A DNA stretch of 64,000 nt from Desulfocucumis palustris (GTDB lineage: Bacteria > Bacillota > Desulfotomaculia > Desulfotomaculales > Desulfocucumaceae). Location: positions 1 through 64,000 of the forward strand of contig NZ_BFAV01000042.1 in the NCBI RefSeq assembly GCF_002933875.1. Reading direction: 5' to 3'. The position numbers were made by a program, and so were the translations under genes. Below the pieces are notes generated by a model. It did no database searches. It was not told the origin of the DNA and saw nothing but the letters and a program-made list of their open reading frames with translations. Positions 35,758-44,681 of this stretch are shown here, one piece after another; the first letter of the stretch is position 1; each line of letters opens with the position of its first letter.

Positions 35758-36669
35758 ATGCAAAAATGGGGAAAATTAATAACGGCCATGGTCACTCCTT
35801 TTAACAGTGATGGTTCCATTGACTACGGCAAGGCGGGCGCCCTGGCCGGGGCTATAATAGAAAACGGCAGCGACGCCGTGGTTGTGGCCGGGACCACCGG
35901 GGAATCCGCCGCCTTATATACCAATGAGAAAAAGAAGCTTTTCAAAACCGTAAAATACTGCGTGGGCAACAAGGGTGCCGTGATTGCCAACACAGGCACA
36001 AATTTTACGTCGGAGTCCGTGCGGCTCAGCGCCGAGGCTGCGGAAGCCGGAGTGGACGGGCTGCTCCTGGTGACGCCCTATTATAATAAACCCCCCCAGG
36101 AGGGGCTGTACCGGCATTTTAAAAAAATAGCCTCTTCCACTTCCCTGCCGGTGATGCTTTACAATGTTCCCGGCAGAACCTCCTGCAACCTGCTGCCGGA
36201 GACCGTGGCCAGGCTTGCGGAAATACCTAATATAAAGGCCATCAAAGAGGCAAGCGGCAACCTGGGGCAGGTGGCCGGGCTTTTGCGCAGTGTTCCGGGC
36301 GACTTTAAAGTGTACAGCGGTGACGACGCCCTTACCCAGCCCATGATGTCCATGGGGGCTGCCGGGGTTGTGAGTGTAGCCGGCAACATAGCCGGCGGAG
36401 CGCTTAAAAAAATGCTCCGCCTCTGCGAACTGGGCGAGTACGCCAAGGCCGGGGAAATGAGCCTTAAGCTGCTGCCGCTGTTTGAAATGCAGTTTGCCGC
36501 CACCAATCCCATTCCCATAAAGGAAATGTTGAAACAGCTGGGGGTCTTCGTGGGCGGCTGCCGGCTGCCGCTGATAGAGGCCGATTCCGGGCTGAAGGAA
36601 AAAATACGCCGGTGCCTGGAGCATTATAAAGGAGAAGGGCTTATTGACGACCTGACCGCCCTGGCTTAA
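35758..36669 (+). CDS. DapA-family (dihydrodipicolinate synthase/N-acetylneuraminate lyase) protein
   Basis: 303 residues, ATG behind AGGGAGGG. A (beta/alpha)8 Schiff-base enzyme: GTTGESAAL, Tyr in LYNVPGRTSCNL, and the catalytic Lys in IKAIKEASGNL are all present, so it could be 4-hydroxy-tetrahydrodipicolinate synthase. Its position argues otherwise. It is the first gene of a sigma-54-driven operon with an FAD dehydrogenase and an aldehyde dehydrogenase. In hydroxyproline degradation a DapA-family enzyme deaminates pyrroline-4-hydroxy-2-carboxylate to 2-oxoglutarate semialdehyde. Both roles remain open; dapF and dapL lie 7 kb upstream in a separate block. Confidence 0.85.
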   Translation: MQKWGKLITAMVTPFNSDGSIDYGKAGALAGAIIENGSDAVVVAGTTGESAALYTNEKKKLFKTVKYCVGNKGAVIANTGTNFTSESVRLSAEAAEAGVDGLLLVTPYYNKPPQEGLYRHFKKIASSTSLPVMLYNVPGRTSCNLLPETVARLAEIPNIKAIKEASGNLGQVAGLLRSVPGDFKVYSGDDALTQPMMSMGAAGVVSVAGNIAGGALKKMLRLCELGEYAKAGEMSLKLLPLFEMQFAATNPIPIKEMLKQLGVFVGGCRLPLIEADSGLKEKIRRCLEHYKGEGLIDDLTALA

Positions 36670-36693
36670 AAAATAATTCCGGAGGATATTGCC

Positions 36694-37353
36694 TTGCTTG
36701 GTGTGATTATGCTTGATACGGTTTTTCCCCGCTATGCCGGCGACATAGGAAATCCCGGGACCTTCAGTTTTCCCGTAAGGCGACTGGTGGTCAGGGGCGC
36801 CTTTCCGGTGAGGGTTGTCTGTGAGTCCGACCGGGAACTGATTATTCCTTTTATAAGGGCCGCCAAACAGCTTGAAGAGGAAGGGGCCAGGCTCATATGC
36901 ACCAGCTGCGGCTTTCTGTCCCTCTTCCAGAGCCAGATTGCCCGGGAATTAAAGGTTCCCTTCATATCCTCCAGCCTGCTGCAGGTGCCCCTGGTGTACA
37001 GCCTGCTGGGGGCTGAAAAAAAAGTGGGCATATTGACGGCCCACTCCGGGCACCTGACCAGGGAGCATTTGGCCGCGGTGGGGGCGGGCGGCGTTCCCGT
37101 GTCAATTCAGGGTATGGAAAAGGAGCCGGAGTTTTCAAGGGTTTTTGTGGGCAACAGCCCGGATGCCGATTTTCACCTGCTGGAGCGGGAGGTGGCCCGG
37201 GTGGCGTCCCGTTTTGCCGGGCCCGGGGATGTGGGGGCCATTGTCCTGGAATGCACCAACCTGCCCCCCTTCGAGCCCCGGATCAGGGAGGCTTCGGGCT
37301 TGCCGGTGTTTCATTTGAACAGCTTGATCAATATGGTTTACAACTCCCTTTAA
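36694..37353 (+). CDS. Aspartate/glutamate racemase family protein
   Basis: 219 residues from a TTG with GGAGG 8 nt upstream. Cofactor-independent Asp/Glu/hydantoin racemase fold: two catalytic-type cysteines lie in ICTSCGFLSLF (about 70) and VLECTNLPPFEPRI (about 187), and LGAEKKVGILTAHSGHLT starts the second lobe. It could racemise an amino acid such as aspartate, or act on a derivative. It lies directly before an aspartase gene, so D-aspartate to L-aspartate to fumarate is a plausible pair of steps. Substrate unproven. Confidence 0.75.
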   Translation: MLGVIMLDTVFPRYAGDIGNPGTFSFPVRRLVVRGAFPVRVVCESDRELIIPFIRAAKQLEEEGARLICTSCGFLSLFQSQIARELKVPFISSSLLQVPLVYSLLGAEKKVGILTAHSGHLTREHLAAVGAGGVPVSIQGMEKEPEFSRVFVGNSPDADFHLLEREVARVASRFAGPGDVGAIVLECTNLPPFEPRIREASGLPVFHLNSLINMVYNSL

Positions 37354-37383
37354 GATAAATAGTGTTTGGGGGGGCATTGACGA

Positions 37384-38847
37384 ATGTACAGAACCGAGCA
37401 GGATTTACTGGGCTTCCTGGACATACCCGCCGAAGCCTATTACGGGATTCACACCGCCCGCTCCCGGGAGAATTTCAATATAACCGGAATCCCCGTGGAC
37501 CGGGAAATAATCATGTCCCTGGCCCTGGTCAAAAGGGCCGCCGCCCTGGCCAATATGGAGCTGGGCCGCCTGGAGGGCGATAAGGGCGGCGCCATTGCCC
37601 GGGCTGCGGCGGAGGTGGCGGAGGGAAATTTTATGGAGCAGTTCTCCCTGGATTCAATCCAGGGGGGCGCGGGAACTTCCATCAACATGAATGTAAACGA
37701 GGTCATCGCCAACAGGGCGATAGAGCTGTTGGGAGGTCAAAAGGGAGATTACGGCATTGTGTCCCCCAACGACCATGTGAATATGGCCCAGTCCACCAAT
37801 GATGTTTTGCCCACCGCCATACATATCGCCCTGCTGAATAAAACGGAGCGCCTGGCGGACAGCCTTGGGGGGCTGATTGAGGCGCTGGGCCGGAAGGCGG
37901 AGGAGTTTGACGGGGTTGTCAAGACCGGAAGGACCCATTTGCAGGATGCCGTGCCCATCCGCCTGGGCCAGGAGTTTTCAGCCTACTCCGCTGTGATGAA
38001 AAGAAGTTTGAACAGGGTGACCGCCGCCGCCGGGGGATTGAGGGAGATAAATCTGGGGGCCACCGCTGTGGGCACGGGATTAAACGCTGGCAGGCGATTT
38101 TCCGGGCTGGCCCTGGAGCATCTTTGCGCCATAACCGGCCATAGACTGTTCCGGGCCGTCGATTTGGTGGATGCCACCCAAAACCAGGATGTGCTGCTGG
38201 AGCTTTCAGGGGCCCTCAGGGAACTGGCGGTGATGCTGTCAAAAATAGCCGGCGACCTCAGGCTGATGTCTTCGGGGCCGAGGTGCGGCTTTGGGGAAAT
38301 GACCCTGCCGGAGGTCCAGGCCGGATCTTCCATCATGCCCGGCAAAATAAATCCCGTTATACCCGAGACGGTTAACCAGGTTTGCTTCCAGGTGCTGGGG
38401 AATGATCTGGCGGTTTCCCTGGCCATGCAGGCAGGACAACTGGAGCTTAACGTAATGTCCCCGGTAACCGTTTACAACCTGGTAAATTCTCTGCACCTGC
38501 TGACCAACGCCATTGCTGCCTTTGACCGCCGCTGCGTCAGGGGGATAAAGGCAAATGCCGGAAGGTGCGGCCAGTTGGTTGAGAAGAGCCTTGGCCTGCT
38601 GACCGCGCTGGTTCCCCGGATAGGCTATAAGGAGGCTTGCTCGGCGGCCAGGGAGGCCGGTGAGAGGGGCGACTCCCCGGTGGAGGTTCTGCTGCGGCGG
38701 AATTTGCTCACCCGGGAGGAGCTGGCTGAACTGCTTTCCCCCCTGGGCATGACCACCCCGGGAGGGGTGGAGGGGGACGGCGGAAGCCTGCCGGCGCAGC
38801 CGGCGGAATTCCAGAATATACGGCACAATTCGGAGGTAGTAAAGTGA
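37384..38847 (+). CDS. aspA: Aspartate ammonia-lyase (aspartase)
   Basis: 487 residues, ATG behind GGGGGGG. Fumarase/aspartase superfamily: RIE-type N-terminus replaced by TEQDLLGFLDIPAEAYYGIH, TGRTHLQDAVPIRLGQEF, and the mobile loop GSSIMPGKINPVIPETVNQV with the catalytic Ser, whose NPVIPE reading favours aspartase over fumarase. Splits aspartate into fumarate and ammonia, feeding the citric-acid segment. The C-terminal 25 residues are a Gly/Pro-rich extension. Its stop overlaps the GTG start of the next gene. Confidence 0.85.
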   Translation: MYRTEQDLLGFLDIPAEAYYGIHTARSRENFNITGIPVDREIIMSLALVKRAAALANMELGRLEGDKGGAIARAAAEVAEGNFMEQFSLDSIQGGAGTSINMNVNEVIANRAIELLGGQKGDYGIVSPNDHVNMAQSTNDVLPTAIHIALLNKTERLADSLGGLIEALGRKAEEFDGVVKTGRTHLQDAVPIRLGQEFSAYSAVMKRSLNRVTAAAGGLREINLGATAVGTGLNAGRRFSGLALEHLCAITGHRLFRAVDLVDATQNQDVLLELSGALRELAVMLSKIAGDLRLMSSGPRCGFGEMTLPEVQAGSSIMPGKINPVIPETVNQVCFQVLGNDLAVSLAMQAGQLELNVMSPVTVYNLVNSLHLLTNAIAAFDRRCVRGIKANAGRCGQLVEKSLGLLTALVPRIGYKEACSAAREAGERGDSPVEVLLRRNLLTREELAELLSPLGMTTPGGVEGDGGSLPAQPAEFQNIRHNSEVVK

Positions 38848-40022
38848 AATTGAATTCCCCGGAGGCAGTGATCATTGGAGGGGGCATAATAGGCGTTTCA
38901 ACCGCTTATTATCTGGCCCGGAAAGGAGTCCGCACCACTCTTCTCGAGTCCGGCGACTTGGCGGGTGGAACCTCCGGGTCCTGTGACAGGGCGATTATGA
39001 TCCAATCAAAGAATCCCGGGCTTCCTCTCAGCATGGCCCTGGCCGGTTCCAAACTTTACGAAAGCCTGGAATCCGAGCTGGGAGAGGATTTGGAATACGG
39101 CAAAATCGGGGGAATGATACTAATTGAGAGTGAAGAGGAAATGCGGGTCATGGAGAAAATTGTCGGCCGTCAGAGGGAGGCCGGAATTGATGTGGTCATA
39201 TTAGGCCGCTCCGGGACCCTGGCCCGGCAGCCCGCGGTATCCCCCCACGTGCTGGGAGCCACCTACTGGAATGGTGATGCCGATGTAAACCCCGTCAAGG
39301 TCTGTTTTGCCATGGGAAGGGCCGCAGCCTCCAGGGGGGCGGACATCAGGCTGGGAACCAGGGTCACCGGGTTTATAAAAGACAAGGACGGGATCGCCGG
39401 CGTCCGCACCGGAAGCGGTGATATAAAGGCCGGCAAAGTGATCATCGCCGCCGGCGTCTGGACACCGGAACTGGGAAAAATGGCGGGCCTTCATATACCC
39501 ATCATACCCAGAAAGGGGCAGATACTGGTAACTGAAAAAATATCCCCGCTGATTAACGGAAATATATTAAGCGGCAGGTACATAGCCTGCAAGCACAATC
39601 CGGAGCTGGCCAAAGCCGGGGGTGAATACAGCGCGCTGGGCCTGGGCCTTTCCATGGGGCAGACCCGCAGCGGCAATCTGCTGATAGGAGGCACCAGGGA
39701 ATTTGCCGGTTATGATTGCGGCACCACACCGGAGGCCGTCAGGGCCATAGCCGGAGAAGCTGTGAGGTTGTTTCCGGCATTGAAAAAAGTGAATTTATTG
39801 AGAACTTTTGCGGGATTAAGGCCCTATACGCCGGACGGGATGCCCATAGTGGGGCCGGTTCCGGAAAGGCCGGGGCTTTTTATAGCCGCCGGCCACGAGG
39901 GTGACGGCATCGCCCTGGGCCCGGTCACCGGCAGCCTGCTGGCGGATATGGTGGCCGGAACCGCCGGCGGCTGGGATTTAAGCCCTCTCAGCATCACCAG
40001 GTTCAATGATTACATTCTGTAG
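38844..40022 (+). CDS. FAD-dependent amino-acid dehydrogenase, DAO/HcnC-SoxB-like subunit
   Basis: 392 residues from a GTG (GGAGG 7 nt before) overlapping the aspartase stop by GTGA. DAO-family flavoprotein: dinucleotide loop VIIGGGIIGVSTAYYLARKG, ESGDLAGGTSGSC, RKGQILVTEKI, and the C-terminal FAD block GLRPYTPDGMPIVGP...IAAGHEGDGIALGP. In hydrogen-cyanide synthase, opine oxidase and D-hydroxyproline dehydrogenases this subunit oxidises the amine while small 2Fe-2S and FAD/NAD subunits carry electrons. Matching partners lie at 43103-44922. Likely substrates: a D-amino acid or cyclic imino acid such as hydroxy-D-proline. Confidence 0.85.
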   Translation: MKLNSPEAVIIGGGIIGVSTAYYLARKGVRTTLLESGDLAGGTSGSCDRAIMIQSKNPGLPLSMALAGSKLYESLESELGEDLEYGKIGGMILIESEEEMRVMEKIVGRQREAGIDVVILGRSGTLARQPAVSPHVLGATYWNGDADVNPVKVCFAMGRAAASRGADIRLGTRVTGFIKDKDGIAGVRTGSGDIKAGKVIIAAGVWTPELGKMAGLHIPIIPRKGQILVTEKISPLINGNILSGRYIACKHNPELAKAGGEYSALGLGLSMGQTRSGNLLIGGTREFAGYDCGTTPEAVRAIAGEAVRLFPALKKVNLLRTFAGLRPYTPDGMPIVGPVPERPGLFIAAGHEGDGIALGPVTGSLLADMVAGTAGGWDLSPLSITRFNDYIL

Positions 40023-40056
40023 ATCTCATTAATTTTGTCATGGGAGGAGTAGCAAT

Positions 40057-41502
40057 ATGGAAACAGCAACCCTGACCGGAGGAAATATGGAATACGGTTT
40101 GTTTGTGGGGGGCCAGTGGATTATAACGGGTGAGAGCATACCCGTGCTGGATAAATATCGCGGGCAGGTGCTGGGACGGGTCAGCAGGGCTGACGGAGAT
40201 ATGCTGGAGAAGGCCGTGCGGTCCGCCAGGGAGGCTGCGGACGGACCCATACCCTCGCCCCTGGAGCGGGCCGGGTGGCTTAACCGGACCGCCTCACTGG
40301 TGGAACAGCGGCGGGAGCTTTTTGCCCGCACCATTGCCCGGGAGGCGGGGAAACCCATCAAAAATGCCCGGGGGGAGGTGTCCAGGGCCATTGAGACCCT
40401 CACGGTCTCGGCAGAGGAGGCCAAGCGCATAGCGGGGCATGAAGTGCCCGTGTCCGCAGCACCCGGCGCCGCCAACAGGCTGGGCTTCACCATGCGCTTT
40501 CCCCTGGGCGTGGTTTGCGCCATTACTCCCTTTAATTATCCCTTAAATCTTGTTTGCCATAAAATAGCCCCGGCCCTGGCCGCCGGAAACGCCGTGGTCT
40601 GGAAGCCGTCCAGCCTCACCCCGCTTACCGCGGTGCTGCTGGCGGAGGCCCTGGAGGAGGCCGGGGTGCCGGCCGGCTTTTTAAACATGCTGCCCGGTTC
40701 GGGCAAAACCGTCGGCAGCGCCCTGCTGGCGGACCCCCGGATAGATTTTTATACCTTTACCGGGAGCCTTGAAGTGGGCAAGCAAATCAGAAAAGCCATA
40801 GGCATCAGGCGGGCCGCCTTTGAACTGGGCTCCAACTGCGGCGTAATCGTGCACCGGGACGCGGACCTGGAAACAGCGGCCCGCAGCTGTGCGGAGGGGG
40901 CGTTTTCCTATGCGGGCCAGAATTGCGACAGCGTGCAGAGAATTTTTATTCACCGGGATATATATCCCGCCTTTAGGGAGCGGCTCACAGACCTTGCCAG
41001 TTCCCTTAAGACCGGGGACCCGCTGGAGGAGGATACGGCGGTGGGACCCATGATTTCCTCCCAGGCGGCCCGCAGCGCCGGCGAGCTGGTGCAGTCGGCG
41101 GTGGAGTCCGGCGGCGTGGCGCTTTGCGGCGGAGGGCTTGAAGGGAGCATACTGGAGCCCGCCGTGCTGGAAAATGTTCCGGCCAGGCACCCGGTGGTGT
41201 GTGAGGAGGTATTTGCCCCGGTGGTGAGCATTTTTCCTTTCGACCGGCTGGAAGAGGCGGTGAGCAATGTAAACCACAGCCGCTACGGTCTGCAGGCCGG
41301 GGTATTCACCAGGGATCTGGACGCCGCCTGGTATGCGGCCAAAAGGCTCCGGGTGGGCGGGGTCATGGTGAATGAAAACAGCTGCTACCGGGTGGACCTG
41401 ATGCCCTTCGGGGGGGCCAGGGAAAGCGGCGTGGGCCGGGAGGGCCCCCGCTACGCCATAGAGGAGATGACCGAGCAGCGTTTGGTGGTATTCAATCTTT
41501 AA
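40057..41502 (+). CDS. Aldehyde dehydrogenase family protein
   Basis: 481 residues, ATG behind GGGAGGAG. NAD(P)-dependent ALDH: FGVVCAITPFNYPLNL-type substrate/cofactor region (here LGVVCAITPFNYP), KPSSLTPLTA, catalytic Glu in ELGSNCGVIV and catalytic Cys in SYAGQNCDSVQRI, and EEVFAPVVSIFPF. In the context of a DapA-family enzyme and an imino-acid dehydrogenase, oxidation of 2-oxoglutarate semialdehyde to 2-oxoglutarate would complete a hydroxyproline pathway. Lactaldehyde or succinic-semialdehyde activity cannot be excluded. Same operon as the flavoprotein, 34 bp downstream. Confidence 0.9.
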   Translation: METATLTGGNMEYGLFVGGQWIITGESIPVLDKYRGQVLGRVSRADGDMLEKAVRSAREAADGPIPSPLERAGWLNRTASLVEQRRELFARTIAREAGKPIKNARGEVSRAIETLTVSAEEAKRIAGHEVPVSAAPGAANRLGFTMRFPLGVVCAITPFNYPLNLVCHKIAPALAAGNAVVWKPSSLTPLTAVLLAEALEEAGVPAGFLNMLPGSGKTVGSALLADPRIDFYTFTGSLEVGKQIRKAIGIRRAAFELGSNCGVIVHRDADLETAARSCAEGAFSYAGQNCDSVQRIFIHRDIYPAFRERLTDLASSLKTGDPLEEDTAVGPMISSQAARSAGELVQSAVESGGVALCGGGLEGSILEPAVLENVPARHPVVCEEVFAPVVSIFPFDRLEEAVSNVNHSRYGLQAGVFTRDLDAAWYAAKRLRVGGVMVNENSCYRVDLMPFGGARESGVGREGPRYAIEEMTEQRLVVFNL

Positions 41503-41604
41503 CCGGACAGGTTGGTCGCCGGAGACCTTTAAAATATGCAAAGAAGCGGAAAGGAGAGAAACAGTACATTGTAAAAAGTAAAAAGAGGGAGGTAACATTT
41601 TAGT

Positions 41605-43053
41605 ATGTCTTTGTTTTACATCACGTGGATTATTACCATTGTATTCTGTGCTATTTTTCTCTGGATCGCCTGGCGGGTCAGGGATAAGGCTTCGGAAAGC
41701 TTTACCAGCTACGCCATAGCGGGCGGCACCCTGCCCTTTGTGCTGGTGATGTTCACCGATATGTCCACCATCATGGGGGCGGGCAATTTTATGGGCCATG
41801 CCACCAACGGCTTTAAAATCGGCTTCAGCCAGCTGTTTTTCGTATTTGGCGAGCAGGGGTCGAAAATAATATTCGCGCTGCTTTTTGCCGGTTTTGCCGG
41901 AAGGTTTTTTTATCGCTCCATTGCCGAAATGATGGACGACCTGCTTTTCAGGGACAAAATATCCAGGGCCATTGTGGGGCTGCTTACAGTTTCTATCATG
42001 ATAGCCTGGATAGGCGGGCAGGGAATGGGTCTCGGCTACGTTTTCGGGCAATTTACCGGGGCCAATCCTACGTATATTATACTTTTCTTTTCAGCCATAT
42101 TCATAATGTACACCTATATAGGCGGAATTCACGGGGTGGTCTGGACAGAGTACCTGCAAGGAATCATTATAGCGATTTTCGGAGTGGTGTTCTACCTGGT
42201 GGCCTTCGCCCCGGTGGATTACAGCATAACTGAGCTCAGCGCCAAACTTTCAGCGGCCGGGGCGGGGGAACTGACGGATTTCAAGCTTTCCTGGCCCGCA
42301 GTGAATAACTTTATCACCGCCTGTTTCGGCATACTGGCGGCCCAGGTGTACTGGCAGCGCTGTTTCGCCTCAAAAGACGGCAAAACCGCCCGCAACGGCA
42401 TGCTGGTGGCGGGTACCTTCGCCCTGGTCACCACCTGCCTGACGGTGCTGGTGGGCATGGTCACCAGAACCTTAAATCCCGGCCTGGACCCCAATATGGC
42501 CATGCCCTGGCTCATGGTTCACCAGCTGCCCCTGGCGGTGACCGCCATTGTATTTACCCTTATTCTTTCCGCGGCCATCTCCAGTGCGGCCTCAAATCTT
42601 AATTCCGCGGCGGTGATACTGGTAAATGACTTTATCCGCCCCTTCAACACCACTGTGGGGGAAAAGACCCAGGTAAGCCTGGCCAAGGGGCTGACCGTGG
42701 TGGTGGGCATATTTGCCGCCCTGGCCGCCATGTATTCGCCCAGCATCATGACCCTTTTCTCCAAGGCCTACACCATGGCCGGGGGCAGCGTGGTGCCGGT
42801 TTACCTGGTGGGGCTGCTGTGGAAGCGGGATTACGGCCGGCCCTTTGAGGCCGGCGGCAGGCACAACAGCCGGCTTACCCCCTGGGGGGCACGGGTGGCC
42901 CTGGTTGCCGGGGCGGTGATAGCCTTGAGCCTGGGAGTGCTTTGGGCCATTCCCTTAACGGCGCTGCTGGCGATCATTGTATCACTCATGACCAAGAATC
43001 AGCTGGCGGTCATTGATGAAATGAGCGAGTCGGCCCTCCGGCCGGCCAGATAG
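41605..43053 (+). CDS. Sodium:solute symporter (SSS family)
   Basis: 482 residues, ATG preceded by AGGGAGG. About 12-13 hydrophobic helices. SSS marks: FTSYAIAGGTLPFVLVMFTDMSTIMGAGN early, AWIGGQGMGLGYVFGQFTGANPTY, and ILSAAISSAASNLNSAAVILVNDF in the region of the conserved sodium site. Family includes PutP proline and pantothenate carriers. Its place inside the catabolic operon makes it the likely importer of the degraded compound. Confidence 0.88.
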   Translation: MSLFYITWIITIVFCAIFLWIAWRVRDKASESFTSYAIAGGTLPFVLVMFTDMSTIMGAGNFMGHATNGFKIGFSQLFFVFGEQGSKIIFALLFAGFAGRFFYRSIAEMMDDLLFRDKISRAIVGLLTVSIMIAWIGGQGMGLGYVFGQFTGANPTYIILFFSAIFIMYTYIGGIHGVVWTEYLQGIIIAIFGVVFYLVAFAPVDYSITELSAKLSAAGAGELTDFKLSWPAVNNFITACFGILAAQVYWQRCFASKDGKTARNGMLVAGTFALVTTCLTVLVGMVTRTLNPGLDPNMAMPWLMVHQLPLAVTAIVFTLILSAAISSAASNLNSAAVILVNDFIRPFNTTVGEKTQVSLAKGLTVVVGIFAALAAMYSPSIMTLFSKAYTMAGGSVVPVYLVGLLWKRDYGRPFEAGGRHNSRLTPWGARVALVAGAVIALSLGVLWAIPLTALLAIIVSLMTKNQLAVIDEMSESALRPAR

Positions 43054-43102
43054 CGGTTTTCATTAAGCCGCTTACACATAATTCTTTTGCTTGGAGGAAA
43101 AT

Positions 43103-43423
43103 ATGCTGCGCATCGAAGGCGAGTGCGGACAGGAAGATTCCCGCTGCCGGGAAGAGGTTGAATTTGTTTTTGACGGACGAAAATTTAAAGGCCTTGCCGG
43201 GGAGCCTATTGCCGCCGCTCTCCTGGCCAACGGCGTAAGGACCCTGCGCCGCCATGAAAAAAGCGGCAGGTCCAGGGGGATATATTGCGGCATAGGGCAC
43301 TGCTACGAGTGCCGGGTGACGGTGGACGGAGTGCCCGGTGTGCGGGCCTGTATAACCCCGCTGCGAAAAGACATGGTGATTTCGTCAGGCTGGGAAAGGG
43401 TGGCGGGGATTCATGAAAACTGA
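43103..43423 (+). CDS. Small (2Fe-2S) subunit of amino-acid dehydrogenase (HcnA/SoxA N-terminal type)
   Basis: 106 residues from the ATG at 43103 (GGAGG 5 nt before). Beta-rich ferredoxin-like domain: VEFVFDGRKFKGLAGEPIAAALLANGVRTLR, then cysteines in GIYCGIGHCYECRVTVDGV and VRACITPL, the plant-type 2Fe-2S arrangement. This is the electron-relay subunit found with opine, octopine, HCN-synthase and hydroxyproline dehydrogenases. Its stop lies inside the start of the next gene, so the subunits are coupled. Confidence 0.88.
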   Translation: MLRIEGECGQEDSRCREEVEFVFDGRKFKGLAGEPIAAALLANGVRTLRRHEKSGRSRGIYCGIGHCYECRVTVDGVPGVRACITPLRKDMVISSGWERVAGIHEN

Positions 43424-44681
43424 CGTGGCCATCGTGGGCGCCGGCCCCGCCGGACTCAGCGCGGCAGTGTTCCTGGCCCAAAAGGGGCTGGGGGTCACGG
43501 TGCTGGACGAGTATTTTATCCCGGGGGGACGGCTTTTGGGACAGCTTTTTGAAAATCCCCAAAAACCCCCCGGGGAGCGGCTGTGGATAGGCAGGGACAT
43601 TGCCGGAAAGTTGAAGGAAGAGGCATGCGGCAGCGGGGTAAAAATTCTAACCGGGACAAGCGTTTGGAACATTGCCCCGGGCCGCCGGCTGTATTTGAGC
43701 GGGGCTGTCAGCGGTGAAATGGAGGCCGGGGCGCTGCTCCTGGCCACCGGGGCTGCCGAGCGGGCGGTGCCTGTGCCGGGGTGGACCCTGCCCGGGGTCA
43801 TGTCCGTGGGGGCGGCCCAGGTTTTCACCAATTTGCACAGGGTTCGCCCGGGCAAAAGGGTGGCCGTGGTGGGGATAGATCCCCTGGCAATTTCAGTGGC
43901 GGGAGAATTGAAAAAAGCCGGGGTGGAAGTGGTGGGAATATACCTGCCTCCCCCCGGGGTACTCACAGGCCGGCTGGGCATGCCGCCGGAGGTTATAGGC
44001 TCTCTTTCCCGGTCCGCTGATATGTCCCCGGGAGCCTTGCTAAAAGCCGCCGCCGGAATATTCGGAGGCAGGTACAGGGACCTGGGGGCCAGGCTTTGCG
44101 GGCTGTCCACCATGAAAATATGGGGCATTCCCCTGCATCTGCGCCGGGCGGTGGTGAGAATAGAGGGTGAGGACAGCGTGGAGCGCATAGTCACCGCCGG
44201 TGTTTCCCACTGCGGCAGGCAGCAGGAGGAGTGTTCCGCCATTGACGTGGATGCGGTGTGTATTTCCGGGGGACTGTACCCCCTGGCCGAACTGGCCTCC
44301 CTTGCGGGCTGCCCCCTGGTGGATGTGCCCCAGCTGGGCGGCAGGGTGCCCCTGCACGGGCCTGCCATGGAAACGCCCCGGGCGGGAGTGTTCGTGGCGG
44401 GAAATATCACCGGCATTGAAGGCGCTCCGGTGGCCATGGCCCAGGGTACCCTGGCCGGGGCCGGGATCTGGTCGTATCTGGCCAAAGCCGGCAAGGCCGG
44501 GGAAAAAGAACTGGAATTGGCTGCCTCCCGGTTGGAGCGGGCCAGGGAGGAGGCGCCGATAAAATTTTTCCAGGAAGCGCCGGAGGGCAGGAAAAAAATA
44601 AGCCTCCTGTGGGCCGGCCGGAAGCAAAATCCGGAGGGAGGTGTCCCGGATGGACCACAATCTTATAGTGTGCCGTTGTGA
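43413..44681 (+). CDS. FAD/NAD-dependent oxidoreductase subunit (HcnB-like)
   Basis: 422 residues; the ATG overlaps the 2Fe-2S gene by 11 nt. Two-dinucleotide-binding-domain flavoprotein: VAIVGAGPAGLSAAVFLAQKGLG at the N-terminus, ATGAAERAVPVPGWTLPGVMSVGAAQ, and the second Rossmann loop VAVVGIDPLAISVAGELKKAG. There, the usual GxGxxG reads GIDPLA, so the second nucleotide site may be degenerate, as is common in these subunits. VFVAGNITGIEGAPVAMAQG closes the FAD site. Partner of the DAO-like subunit at 38844. Confidence 0.88.
   Translation: MKTDVAIVGAGPAGLSAAVFLAQKGLGVTVLDEYFIPGGRLLGQLFENPQKPPGERLWIGRDIAGKLKEEACGSGVKILTGTSVWNIAPGRRLYLSGAVSGEMEAGALLLATGAAERAVPVPGWTLPGVMSVGAAQVFTNLHRVRPGKRVAVVGIDPLAISVAGELKKAGVEVVGIYLPPPGVLTGRLGMPPEVIGSLSRSADMSPGALLKAAAGIFGGRYRDLGARLCGLSTMKIWGIPLHLRRAVVRIEGEDSVERIVTAGVSHCGRQQEECSAIDVDAVCISGGLYPLAELASLAGCPLVDVPQLGGRVPLHGPAMETPRAGVFVAGNITGIEGAPVAMAQGTLAGAGIWSYLAKAGKAGEKELELAASRLERAREEAPIKFFQEAPEGRKKISLLWAGRKQNPEGGVPDGPQSYSVPL

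Noticed and set aside
40681-42051. Open frame of 456 codons on the - strand across the aldehyde dehydrogenase and symporter genes
   Set aside because: It is antisense to two clear family members, is rich in His/Gly/Pro as expected from the complement of GC-rich codons, and has no recognisable motif or ribosome site.
43385-44494. Open frame of 369 codons on the - strand
   Set aside because: Shadow of the HcnB-like flavoprotein; its composition (Ser/Pro/Thr-rich) reflects the GC-rich opposite strand.
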